DNA from: Acinetobacter oleivorans DR1
GTDB lineage: Bacteria; Pseudomonadota; Gammaproteobacteria; Pseudomonadales; Moraxellaceae
Direction: 5' to 3'
Length of the DNA stretch: 64,000 nucleotides
Assembly: GCF_000196795.1 (NCBI RefSeq)
Contig: NC_014259.1
Coordinates: forward strand, 682,001-746,000
A program made the translations under genes and the position numbers. This document shows positions 7,981 to 16,189 of the stretch, in pieces. Each line of letters opens with the position of its first letter. Positions within the stretch are counted from its first letter, which is position 1. The notes under the pieces were generated by a model. It was not told the DNA's origin, made no database searches, and was given only the letters and a program-made list of their open reading frames with translations.

Positions 7981-10221
7981 TTATAATGATGCAAGCTCAC
8001 TGGCATCATTATCAAGATCATGACTTAGCCGTTGTTTTAACATACTAAATCGGTTCAATACACCAAGCATGAGCGAGAGCTGCTGTAAAATAATGAGTGA
8101 TTTTTGGTCATCTTCATCATTTTGGCTTAAACGTTGACGTATCGTTTGGAGCATATTTTGTGCTGTAAGATCAGGCATTTCGTCTCTTAATAGAGCACCT
8201 TGAATATCATCAAGGGCTTGGTCTAATAGTTTAAGGACAGCTTGATCCTGAATGTTTTCTCGATGTGCTCCAAGTGCCGCGATATAACTTAAAAATGTAT
8301 GGTTTAAACATAAAAATTCAAAAATATCGGATTTACGAGTCGGGTCAAAGTCTGGTTCAGTTGCTAAAGTTGAAATAAGTGAAGCAACTTCAGCATCAGT
8401 ATTATGTGCAGCTCGACGTACAATTCGGTAATTTAGCGCATGATTACGGCCTTCATGATATTGTTTGACAACTTCGGCTAAATAATTACATTGAGCTTGG
8501 AGTGAGCGTCTGATGTTACGAGGCAAACGTCGAAACTTCCAGTCAGGCCAAATAAAGGTCACCCCAAACCAAGCTAAAGCACATCCCATTAAAGTATCTA
8601 CAAATCGAGGAATGGCAGCAGCCATTGCTGAACCATCTAGATTAAAGTTAATTAATGCCAAAATGGTGATAAAGGCAGTTGCCTGCGCATATTGTTTACT
8701 ACGTAATTCAAAAAACAGGACTCCACTTAATATCAACATGAATAGTTGTCCTTCTGTCGAAGGAATTAAGAAGATAATCGCAAGTCCAACAATAATACCA
8801 ATTAATGTCCCAACAATTCGTAAACGTAAGCGGCGCTTGGTCGCGTTAAAGTTGGGTTGGCTTACAAATAGAGCTGTAAGCATAATCCAATAGCCATATT
8901 CAATATGGGTCATTTGAATAAAGACATATCCGATAAACAAAACAATTGAGACGCGAATCGCGTGGCGGAACAGCACAGATTCAGGAGTTAAGTTCTGTTT
9001 TATTCGGATGACGATATCATTCCATCCTTGTAAATCATCATCTTTCAGCTGGTTCTCGGCTTGTTTTACTTTATCAGATTGAATGTGTTGTTCAGTTTCC
9101 AAATTGAGTAACTGGGAATCGATAGACTTTAAATTTTGGTATAAAGCGAAAAGAGCATTTACCCATAAAAGGTCATAATGCTGATCACGACGTAACTTCT
9201 CTAAAGAGAGGCGTAGGTTTTCAAAGCTTTGTTTAAACCTTTTATTATGGTTATAAGGTTTGCGTTGCAAAATACATTCGTTTAACTCTTGGCAAGCTTT
9301 ACCTTGAACAGCCAAAATTCGTTGGAATCTAAATAAAATATCACTGTGCTGAAAAATTTTGGCTAATTTTTGATAATCAATATGGGCTGAGTCAGCACGT
9401 TCATGAATATCTTGAGCAACAAAATAATAATGTAAGCTTCGGCGGGTATCTTTTTGTCCACGGTCGCCTTTTAAACGAGTCAGTAAAGCTGTTTTTAAGT
9501 CATTAAAAATCGTAATTAACTTACCGTTTTCTAACGACAGCTCGATCATACTTTGCTGATAGCTGGCAGGGGTCATATCTACATCAAACAAATTTGATTT
9601 TGCAAAAAGAAAATCACCTAAAGATGCATAAGACGCAGCCAGTTTGTCTTGTAGTTGTCGAACTGGAAATAATAAAAAACTAATAGTAGCAATGAGGCCG
9701 TACCACGCAGCACCTGCCACTAAAAGGGCAGGTTGGATATACCAATGATCAAAAAGGTGAACACCTAGCATGGTATAGACTGAAACAACTAAACAGCCAT
9801 AAGAGATGGTTGCGTAACGACGTCCTAATGAACCAAGTAAAATCCAGCCAATACATGATGCAATTAACCCTAAAGCAAAAGCCATTGGGTAGGGGAAAAG
9901 TAGTTGTACGGAAGCAGCGGTAACGAAGAACCCTATATAAGTATAAATCAGGTTCATGATTCGCACGGAAAAGCGATCATCAATATCACTTAAACCTGCT
10001 GCGACTACACCTAAAGTGAGTGGAATGGTTGCTAATTGATAGCCTAAAAAATAAGGCACGAAAGCAGTTCCTGAAAAGGCTATCAGCATTCGTACGTTAT
10101 ACATAAATGTTGTGTTATAAGTCGCTCTTTTTAGGCGTTTAAACCAAGATTTCAAAGGAAGTCCTTGCTGATCAACCTGAGTGATAAAGGATTTGTGTAT
10201 TTCTACACCAATGTTGCACAA
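7981..10221 (-). CDS. YccS/FUSC family inner membrane protein
   Basis: A 746-residue protein with two membrane blocks (about residues 45-190 and 415-560), each followed by a soluble helical domain. This is the duplicated FUSC arrangement of E. coli YccS/YhfK and related aromatic-acid exporters. Recognisable stretches include PLTLGVVAAGLSDIDDRF and the second-block HIEYGYWIMLTALFVSQPN. Substrate unknown; a role in efflux of aromatic or toxic compounds is the family guess. The start lies 61 bp from the start of the divergent Bcr/CflA transporter, so the two promoters must overlap. Confidence 0.85.
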   Translation of the reverse strand: MCNIGVEIHKSFITQVDQQGLPLKSWFKRLKRATYNTTFMYNVRMLIAFSGTAFVPYFLGYQLATIPLTLGVVAAGLSDIDDRFSVRIMNLIYTYIGFFVTAASVQLLFPYPMAFALGLIASCIGWILLGSLGRRYATISYGCLVVSVYTMLGVHLFDHWYIQPALLVAGAAWYGLIATISFLLFPVRQLQDKLAASYASLGDFLFAKSNLFDVDMTPASYQQSMIELSLENGKLITIFNDLKTALLTRLKGDRGQKDTRRSLHYYFVAQDIHERADSAHIDYQKLAKIFQHSDILFRFQRILAVQGKACQELNECILQRKPYNHNKRFKQSFENLRLSLEKLRRDQHYDLLWVNALFALYQNLKSIDSQLLNLETEQHIQSDKVKQAENQLKDDDLQGWNDIVIRIKQNLTPESVLFRHAIRVSIVLFIGYVFIQMTHIEYGYWIMLTALFVSQPNFNATKRRLRLRIVGTLIGIIVGLAIIFLIPSTEGQLFMLILSGVLFFELRSKQYAQATAFITILALINFNLDGSAMAAAIPRFVDTLMGCALAWFGVTFIWPDWKFRRLPRNIRRSLQAQCNYLAEVVKQYHEGRNHALNYRIVRRAAHNTDAEVASLISTLATEPDFDPTRKSDIFEFLCLNHTFLSYIAALGAHRENIQDQAVLKLLDQALDDIQGALLRDEMPDLTAQNMLQTIRQRLSQNDEDDQKSLIILQQLSLMLGVLNRFSMLKQRLSHDLDNDASELASL

Positions 10222-10282
10222 ATCATACGATAGACAGTGTAAGCTTGTCTGTATGCAAATGATTGAAAAATGAAATATCGTT

Positions 10283-11497
10283 ATGTCTGAACAAACAGCC
10301 CAGCGTCAATACTCTATTGGCTGGATTATGCTGCTCGCTTTGCTTACGGCTTTAGGGCCATTATCCATCGATATGTACTTACCTGCTTTACCACAAATGG
10401 CTCATGATTTTGGGGTAAGTACGCAAATGGTGGCAAATACATTACCAGCGTACTTTTTTGGTTTAGCTGTTGGGCAGTTGGTTTATGGTCCTCTAAGCGA
10501 CCGTATTGGTAGAAAAAAACCACTTTACTTTGGCCTCGCACTTTATGCCGTTGCAAGCTTATTTTGCGTATTGGCGACAAATGAATGGGGCTTGATTGCT
10601 GCTCGTATTTTGCAAGCTTTAGGTGGCTGTGTTGGCGTGGTCATGGCTCGTGCAGCAATACGCGATAAACTCGATGTTCAAGGCTCGGCACAAGCTTTTT
10701 CAAGCATGATGATTGTAATGGGACTTGCACCAATTTTGGCACCTATGATTGGAGCATGGATTTTAATCTGGTTCCCTTGGCAAGCTATTTTTATTGCCCT
10801 TTCAATTGTCGGCGTCATATGTTGGTTGTGTGTACATTTCTTCTTTAAAGAGACCTTAGCAACTGATAAAAGGCTTAAGCTTTCACCATATCAAGTAGTG
10901 ACCCTCTATGGGGCTATTTTCAAAGATACGAGCTTCCGTTTACCTATGTTTGCAGGGTGTTTAACAGGAGCAGCGCTATTTTGTTATATCAGCTCGGCAC
11001 CAGCAGTTTTCATGGACCAGTACGGACTCAATCAACAAGAGTTTGCTTATGTATTTGGACTAAATGCTTTTGGCATTATGTTGATGTCATCTTTAAATAA
11101 GCACTTAACAACACGTGTTGAAATCACTAAACGCTTAAGAGCTGGTTCAATGGTACAAGTAACAGGAGCAATCATTGTATTAATTGCTGGTTTAATTCCA
11201 GCAGCGCCTTTATGGCTTGTAATGTTAGGGCTATTTTTAGCGATTTCAGGGATTGGTTTAACAGGACCAAATGCAATGGCGTTGGCAATGTCCAAACAAG
11301 GCGCTCGCGCAGGGACAGCGAGTGCAATCATGGGAAGTATGCAATTCGCTTGTGGCCTGTTAGGTGGTGTATTACTTAATTTCCTTATTTGGTCTGCGTC
11401 GCTCAATATGGGCGTGATGATGGTGTTATTTACACTAAGCGGTTTTATTGTCGTATTGAAAGCGACGAAACAGGTAACAATAAAGCCATTCTCATAG
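10283..11497 (+). CDS. Bcr/CflA family multidrug efflux MFS transporter
   Basis: A 404-residue protein with twelve predicted membrane helices. The first helix and loop (LGPLSIDMYLPALPQMA) and GQLVYGPLSDRIGRKKPL (motif A) are characteristic of Bcr/CflA (DHA1) drug:proton antiporters, and RAAIRDKL occupies the position of the family's motif after helix 4. The substrate cannot be read from the sequence; relatives export bicyclomycin, sulfonamides or chloramphenicol. Convergent with the nitroreductase gene; the stop codon lies in a hairpin loop. Confidence 0.88.
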   Translation: MSEQTAQRQYSIGWIMLLALLTALGPLSIDMYLPALPQMAHDFGVSTQMVANTLPAYFFGLAVGQLVYGPLSDRIGRKKPLYFGLALYAVASLFCVLATNEWGLIAARILQALGGCVGVVMARAAIRDKLDVQGSAQAFSSMMIVMGLAPILAPMIGAWILIWFPWQAIFIALSIVGVICWLCVHFFFKETLATDKRLKLSPYQVVTLYGAIFKDTSFRLPMFAGCLTGAALFCYISSAPAVFMDQYGLNQQEFAYVFGLNAFGIMLMSSLNKHLTTRVEITKRLRAGSMVQVTGAIIVLIAGLIPAAPLWLVMLGLFLAISGIGLTGPNAMALAMSKQGARAGTASAIMGSMQFACGLLGGVLLNFLIWSASLNMGVMMVLFTLSGFIVVLKATKQVTIKPFS

Positions 11498-11513
11498 TTT
11501 TAAGAGAATGGCT
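11484..11513. terminator. Hairpin between convergent exporter and nitroreductase genes
   Basis: 10-bp inverted repeat AGCCATTCTC (11484-11493) / GAGAATGGCT (11504-11513), with the exporter stop codon in the loop. Neither side has a long T run, so this is a moderate terminator or mRNA 3'-end structure. Confidence 0.5.
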
Positions 11514-11522
11514 ACTTATATA

Positions 11523-12230
11523 TTATTCGTCTAGAAAAACTGCGAAATTTTCAACTGGTTCTCTAGGGGTAATAAATGTATTTACAATGTGGTTGGGATC
11601 AGCATGACCTAACGCAATTGCACATACGAGTTCTTCATCATCTGATGCACCCAAGATATCTAAAACAACAGGGTGAAAATGGTTCCATGCTGCTTGTGGG
11701 CATGTATCTAAACCACGTGCCTTAGCAGCAACCATCACGTTCTGGATCATCATTGCGATATCCATTTTAGACCCGATTCCCATCGTTTTATTGACAGTAA
11801 AGAAAAGGCCGACTGGAGCATCGAACAGTTTGAAATTACGTAACTGTTGTTCTGCCATTTTTTCTTTTTCACCTTTTTTAATTTCGAGTAGACCATAGAG
11901 TCCCCAACCATTTTCACGGCGGCGATCAATAAACGGCGATATCCATTTCTCAGGATAATAGGCAAAGGTTTCTTTATATTTTTCTGCAAGTTCTGGGTTT
12001 TTTGAAACTTCAATTTGTGCTGCACAAACACGCTCTACCATTTCATCACGCTTGTTGCCTTTTACCACATAGACTTTCCATGGTTGAGTATTTGTTCCAG
12101 AAGGTGCTCGACTTGCGACTTGTAATATATCTTTAATGACTTCGGACTCAATTGGAGTATTTAAAAAAGCGCGGACAGAATGTCGAGAAGTGATAGCTTC
12201 ATCAACGAGACGAACTTGTTCCAGATTCAT
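11523..12230 (-). CDS. Nitroreductase family protein
   Basis: A 235-residue FMN-dependent nitroreductase-fold protein. Residues 15-55 carry the FMN contact SRHSVRAFLNTP and the RAPSGTNTQPW motif; near the C-terminus, LDTCPQAAWNHFHPVV and CAIALGHADP complete the fold. Members reduce nitro-aromatics, quinones or flavins with NAD(P)H. An 8-5-8 palindrome of the type used by redox-sensing HxlR regulators lies about 50 bp upstream of the start. No regulator gene is adjacent. Confidence 0.88.
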   Translation of the reverse strand: MNLEQVRLVDEAITSRHSVRAFLNTPIESEVIKDILQVASRAPSGTNTQPWKVYVVKGNKRDEMVERVCAAQIEVSKNPELAEKYKETFAYYPEKWISPFIDRRRENGWGLYGLLEIKKGEKEKMAEQQLRNFKLFDAPVGLFFTVNKTMGIGSKMDIAMMIQNVMVAAKARGLDTCPQAAWNHFHPVVLDILGASDDEELVCAIALGHADPNHIVNTFITPREPVENFAVFLDE

Positions 12231-12277
12231 GAGTACTCCTACATCTTTTTCATAAATATTTCATACTTTTTGAAGCT

Positions 12278-12298
12278 TACTTTCATACTTTGAAAGTA
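12278..12298 (-). promoter_or_regulatory. 8-5-8 palindromic operator upstream of the nitroreductase
   Basis: Perfect inverted repeat TACTTTCA - TACTT - TGAAAGTA (12278-12298). A related TTTCATACTTTTTGAA element sits about 22 bp nearer the gene (around 12260-12274). The TACTT...AAGTA pattern resembles operators of HxlR/YodB-type disulfide and quinone stress regulators. The cognate regulator is not in the window. Confidence 0.55.
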
Positions 12299-12737
12299 CT
12301 TCATTTATAAGCAAAAAATATTAGAAAAGAGATATGCTTACAGGTATGATAATTTAATTAGTCTAGACATATTGTCTGATTAATCATAATTCGAATATGC
12401 CACTTTAGATTTAAATAGACAAAATAGTGTGATTTTGTCGGTTATAAAAATAAAAGCATAACAGTGAGTGGGTGAAAAATATTCAATTGAAATAAAGGTA
12501 TAATATGTTTAAAAACAGTACAAAACGGATAGTTTTATATAAAATATGACCATTTTTTATATAAAATTTTAATGAAAAATATACACAAAACTTTAAATTT
12601 CTGCATAATACCGACTTTTTTACGCAGGTATGATTTCTCCATACTCACGTTAGGAAATGCTGGCTGCAAACAAAATTCTTTTACAAAAAGGATTTAGATG
12701 CAGAAATGGAGAAATACACGAGGTATAGGAGCTTTAC
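12299..12737. other. AT-rich intergenic region with a long-range inverted repeat
   Basis: No gene is supported. Notable elements are AGACA-TAT-TGTCT within an imperfect dyad around 12361-12395, and a 10-bp inverted repeat ATTTCTCCAT (12633-12642) / ATGGAGAAAT (12706-12715), 63 bases apart and just upstream of the small ORF at 12738. The latter could fold as a 5'-leader stem. Confidence 0.5.
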
Positions 12738-12941
12738 ATGAGTTTACCACTCATCAACAAGCAGTTCATGAAACAAGGATTGGCGATTACCATTGCAACC
12801 ATGAAAATGAACGTAACTCAAGCAGCTACTGAGCCACAAAAAATACAACAGCTTAGTACAGGTCTAAACGCACTCTTCTTTGATCATGAAGAAAAGGGCG
12901 CAGATAGTCGCGTTATGGCGATGGCTCGTTACAGTCTTTGA
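12738..12941 (+). CDS. Hypothetical 67-residue protein
   Basis: The ATG is preceded by a good ribosome binding site (AGGAG, eight bases upstream). The predicted protein begins MSLPLINKQFMKQGLAITIA; it has no clear signal peptide or lipobox and I recognise no domain. The tail EEKGADSRVMAMARYSL is hydrophilic. It could be a genuine small protein or the start of a decayed gene. It lies upstream of, but is separated by a terminator from, the AlsT-type symporter. Confidence 0.45.
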   Translation: MSLPLINKQFMKQGLAITIATMKMNVTQAATEPQKIQQLSTGLNALFFDHEEKGADSRVMAMARYSL

Positions 12942-13266
12942 AATTTATATCCAGTTTAGACATTTGTTCAAAAGTATATGTAAATATGCTTATTGGCTTA
13001 AATCCAGATTTTGTAAAACTCGCTTAACTGATGGGAATCATGAGACGAGTTTATTTAGCGGTGGTCATTTGTTAGTTTCCAAGTTTGTAGCTGAGTCGAT
13101 GCATACTGTTTTTCCGAAAGCGGAAAAGTTCAGTAGCGCAATGATATTCTTTTATCTGAAGGTCGCTTTCTCTCATGCAACCTTCAAAGGCTTAGTGTTG
13201 GGCATGATGTTGCTTAAACTTGTGACGGTAATTGCTATTCAATTGACATTAAAAGTTTTTTCTTGA
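12880..13266 (+). CDS. Doubtful ORF with a hydrophobic C-terminus
   Basis: A 128-codon ORF overlapping the previous one in another frame, with no convincing RBS at its first ATG. The first 45 residues look like translated non-coding DNA (many W, C, R and K). The last 55, beginning MHTVFPKAEKFSSAM at about 13100, look more protein-like and end in a predicted membrane helix (GLVLGMMLLKLVTVIAIQLT). A terminator follows directly. Possibly only the last part is coding, or none of it. Confidence 0.2.
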   Translation: MIMKKRAQIVALWRWLVTVFEIYIQFRHLFKSICKYAYWLKSRFCKTRLTDGNHETSLFSGGHLLVSKFVAESMHTVFPKAEKFSSAMIFFYLKVAFSHATFKGLVLGMMLLKLVTVIAIQLTLKVFS

Positions 13267-13274
13267 ATTTACTG

Positions 13275-13302
13275 AAAAGTCCCGGTTTCTAGGGGCTTTT
13301 TT
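13275..13302 (+). terminator. Rho-independent terminator
   Basis: AAAAGTCCC - GGTTTCTA - GGGGCTTTTTT. It closes whatever is transcribed from 12738-13266 and separates it from the symporter gene. Confidence 0.8.
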
Positions 13303-13365
13303 GTTTATTGCAGTATTTTGGCATGTGCTTTTAGCACATTAGCAAGGAACGTAAGCGGACCGAGT

Positions 13366-14841
13366 ATGAATGAACAACTCAATGCCACACTGATGTCGTG
13401 GGTAAAATTTTTTAATGACCCTTTATGGGACTTTTTGGTTATTTTCTTGCTAGCTGTAGGTATTTTTTATACGGTCTTAACAGGAGCTGTGCAAATTCGC
13501 ATGTTCTTGCAAAGTATCCGAGTGATGAAAAGTAGTCGTACAGAAGGGGAAGATGAGCATGGTCTTACACCTTTTCAGGCGTTTGTAACTGGCCTTGCAA
13601 GCCGTGTTGGGGTAGGTAATATTGCTGGTGTAGCAATTGCTATCGCAATTGGTGGTCCTGGTGCAGTGTTCTGGATGTGGGTAACTGCTGTTCTTGGTAT
13701 GAGCTCTGCTTTTATTGAGTCTACGCTTGCTCAGCTATTTAAAGTTAGAGATAGTAAGAGTAAACAGTTCCGTGGTGGACCAGCCTACTATATTACTCAA
13801 GGTTTGCGCAGTAAAACCTTTGGTGTGGTCTTCGCACTTGCATTGATCTTTACCTACGGTTTCGTATTTAACTCAGTTCAAATCAACGCGATTGCTAATG
13901 CATCTTCACATGCTTGGGGTTGGGATAAAGCCAATGTTATTGCTCATTTAGGTGGCGTTGATCTAGAAATTTCATGGGTTGGTATTGCGCTTGTCGTTAT
14001 GGTTGCATTGGCAATTTTTGGTGGTATTAAGCGTATCGCTAAATTTGCTGAGATGTTTGTACCTTTAAAAGCAGGTCTTTACCTATCTGTTGCTCTCTAT
14101 ATTGCAATCAGTAACTATGCGATTTTGCCTGATATTTTAAAGCTGATTGTGACTGAAGCTTTCAATTTTAATTCTGCAGCAGGTGGTTTCTTTGGTGCGG
14201 CAGTATCAATGGCAATGATGCAAGGGATTAAGCGTGGCTTGTTCTCTAACGAAGCTGGTATGGGTTCTGCACCAAACGCAGCGGCTGCGTCTGATGTAAA
14301 ACATCCTGTAAACCAAGGTTTGGTACAAATGCTCGGTGTATTTGTAGATACTTTCATTGTATGTACAAGTACTGCAATCATTATTTTGGTTTCTGGTGTT
14401 TACCAAGATGCAGGTTTTGTTGGTGTTGAATTAACTCAACGTGCTTTAGAAACTCAAGTTGGGCATTGGGGATCGGACTTCCTTGCTGTTCTATTATTCT
14501 TATTCTGTTATTCAGCCGTACTAGGTAACTATGCCTATGCAGAAGGTAATGTGCAGTTTATTAATAACAATCCGAAAGTCATGTTCATCTTCCGTATTTT
14601 TGTATTGGTGATGGTGTACTTCGGTGCAATTGGTAGTGTTCCACTCGTTTGGTCTATGGCTGACTTGTTTATGGGTATCATGGCAACCATTAACTTGATT
14701 GCAATTTTACTGTTAACACCGATGGCACGCACATTGTTGAAAGATTACCGTGAACAATTGAAAAAAGGCATTAAAGAGCCTGAGTTTAAAATTGATAATT
14801 ATCCGGAATTGAAGAAAAAAGTTGATTCAGATATCTGGTAA
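13366..14841 (+). CDS. AlsT/AgcS family sodium:alanine (glycine) symporter
   Basis: From the chosen ATG the protein has 491 residues and about eleven membrane helices. The AGCS signature is clear: FVTGLASRVGVGNIAGVAIA and GGPGAVFWMWVTAVLGMSSA, later KRGLFSNEAGMGSAPNAAA. It imports alanine or glycine with Na+ at the inner membrane. A longer ORF opens with TTG at 13318, but that start adds sixteen residues without hydrophobic or conserved character and lies close to the upstream terminator, so the ATG giving MNEQLNATLMSWVKFF is preferred although its RBS is weak. Monocistronic. Confidence 0.88.
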   Translation: MNEQLNATLMSWVKFFNDPLWDFLVIFLLAVGIFYTVLTGAVQIRMFLQSIRVMKSSRTEGEDEHGLTPFQAFVTGLASRVGVGNIAGVAIAIAIGGPGAVFWMWVTAVLGMSSAFIESTLAQLFKVRDSKSKQFRGGPAYYITQGLRSKTFGVVFALALIFTYGFVFNSVQINAIANASSHAWGWDKANVIAHLGGVDLEISWVGIALVVMVALAIFGGIKRIAKFAEMFVPLKAGLYLSVALYIAISNYAILPDILKLIVTEAFNFNSAAGGFFGAAVSMAMMQGIKRGLFSNEAGMGSAPNAAAASDVKHPVNQGLVQMLGVFVDTFIVCTSTAIIILVSGVYQDAGFVGVELTQRALETQVGHWGSDFLAVLLFLFCYSAVLGNYAYAEGNVQFINNNPKVMFIFRIFVLVMVYFGAIGSVPLVWSMADLFMGIMATINLIAILLLTPMARTLLKDYREQLKKGIKEPEFKIDNYPELKKKVDSDIW

Positions 14842-14846
14842 GTTAC

Positions 14847-14875
14847 AAAAGGCCTCTTATAAATAAGGGGCCTTT
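14847..14875 (+). terminator. Rho-independent terminator of the alanine symporter gene
   Basis: AAAAGGCCTCTTAT - AA - ATAAGGGGCCTTTT, a 14-bp stem with one wobble pair, followed by T. Confidence 0.9.
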
Positions 14876-15011
14876 TTCATAAGGGGGATAAATAAAATAC
14901 TTGAGTCTAAATTTTAAACATGACAAATTAAATAAATTCAATACAGCTTTTAACGAGACTAACAACTAAAATTGCAATCCGAACTTAAACCTCATAGTGC
15001 GAAGATAGGCC

Positions 15012-15986
15012 ATGAAACAGCTTAAATTGTGGGTTCTCGGACTCTCTATGGTGTTGGCAGGATGCCAGACCACTACACACTTATCTGCTGCGCTAAAATC
15101 ACCAACAGCAGAGGCTTATGCTCGCTCTGTTGATCAGCCATTTGCACGAATTAAAAAACAGCAAAAACGTCCTGTCGTTGCGCTCGTATTAGGTAGTGGT
15201 GGAGCACGAGGTTATGCTCATATCGGTGTCATTGAGGTTTTGGAGCAACATGGTATCCGACCAGATTTTATTGTAGGTACCAGTGCGGGTAGTATTGTTG
15301 GAGCACTTTATGCCAGTGGCAAAAGTCCTGCTCAATTACGTGATACTGCTTTAAAAATGAAAGCTGGCGATGTGCGTGATATTAGTATTGGACTAAAAGG
15401 TTTTTTTGATGGTAAAAAAGTAGAAAACTACGTTAACCAGCAAGTAAATAATGTCCCACTCGAAAAAATGAAAATCCCAATGTATGTGGTTGCAACCGAA
15501 TTAAAGCATGGCACTAAAACCGTATTTAACTATGGTAATACTGGGCAAGCCGTAAGAGCATCTGCTTCGATTCCAAGTATGTTTGTACCTACTAAAATTG
15601 GAAAATCAGAATATGTCGATGGCGGTTTGGTCAGTCCTGTACCAGTTGAGGTTGCACGTGACTTAGGTGCTGATGTGATTATTGCTGTTGATATTTTAGC
15701 TCAGCCTATTTATACAGAAACATCGAATGTCTGGGGACTGTTTAACCAGAATATTAATATTATGCAAGGTCGTTTGGCGGCAGAAGAATTACAATATGCG
15801 GATGTTGTTATTCAGCCAGATTTAAGAGAAAAAGCGCATATTTTTGATGTGAAAGGTCGTGAAGCTACCATGAAATCTGGCATCGATGCAGCCAATGCCA
15901 AACTTTCTGATATTCAGTTTGCTATTGATGAAAAAATAGCTGAACAGAATATGTCTACTGAAGGGTTAAGTGCACAAACTCAATAA
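15012..15986 (+). CDS. Patatin-like phospholipase, lipoprotein
   Basis: A 324-residue protein with a lipoprotein signal peptide (MKQLKLWVLGLSMVLAGC, lipobox Cys18) and a patatin domain from about residue 55: oxyanion loop GSGGARGYAHIG, nucleophile elbow GTSAGS (about 94-99) and catalytic Asp in DGG (about 206-208). The Ser-Asp dyad is intact, so it should be an active lipid acyl hydrolase anchored in the envelope. It resembles the RssA/NTE-type group. A clear paralogue lies at 51479-52396. Monocistronic, with its own terminator. Confidence 0.88.
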   Translation: MKQLKLWVLGLSMVLAGCQTTTHLSAALKSPTAEAYARSVDQPFARIKKQQKRPVVALVLGSGGARGYAHIGVIEVLEQHGIRPDFIVGTSAGSIVGALYASGKSPAQLRDTALKMKAGDVRDISIGLKGFFDGKKVENYVNQQVNNVPLEKMKIPMYVVATELKHGTKTVFNYGNTGQAVRASASIPSMFVPTKIGKSEYVDGGLVSPVPVEVARDLGADVIIAVDILAQPIYTETSNVWGLFNQNINIMQGRLAAEELQYADVVIQPDLREKAHIFDVKGREATMKSGIDAANAKLSDIQFAIDEKIAEQNMSTEGLSAQTQ

Positions 15987-16014
15987 TTTGATGTTAATTA
16001 TTTGAAAATTAATT

Positions 16015-16039
16015 AAAAAGCCTGAATAGGGCTTTTTTT
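16015..16039 (+). terminator. Rho-independent terminator of the patatin gene
   Basis: AAAAAGCC - TGAATAG - GGCTTTTTTT. Confidence 0.8.
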
Positions 16040-16189
16040 ATGGAAATTTAAATCCTTAATTTTTGGAATAAAAATTTTTGTATATTAGGTATATGTTGGA
16101 TATGCTGAAAACTCTGATGACCAATATAAAATATTGATGTCATTTTTAAAAAATAATTGATTTGTAATGTATTGAGGCTGACTAGATAA

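Noticed and set aside
8513..8893. 126-codon plus-strand ORF opposite the FUSC gene
   Set aside because: Antisense to conserved membrane-helix coding sequence; no RBS and no domain.
13318..13365. TTG start for the alanine symporter
   Set aside because: Adds sixteen residues of no family resemblance and sits just beyond a terminator; ATG at 13366 is a better start.
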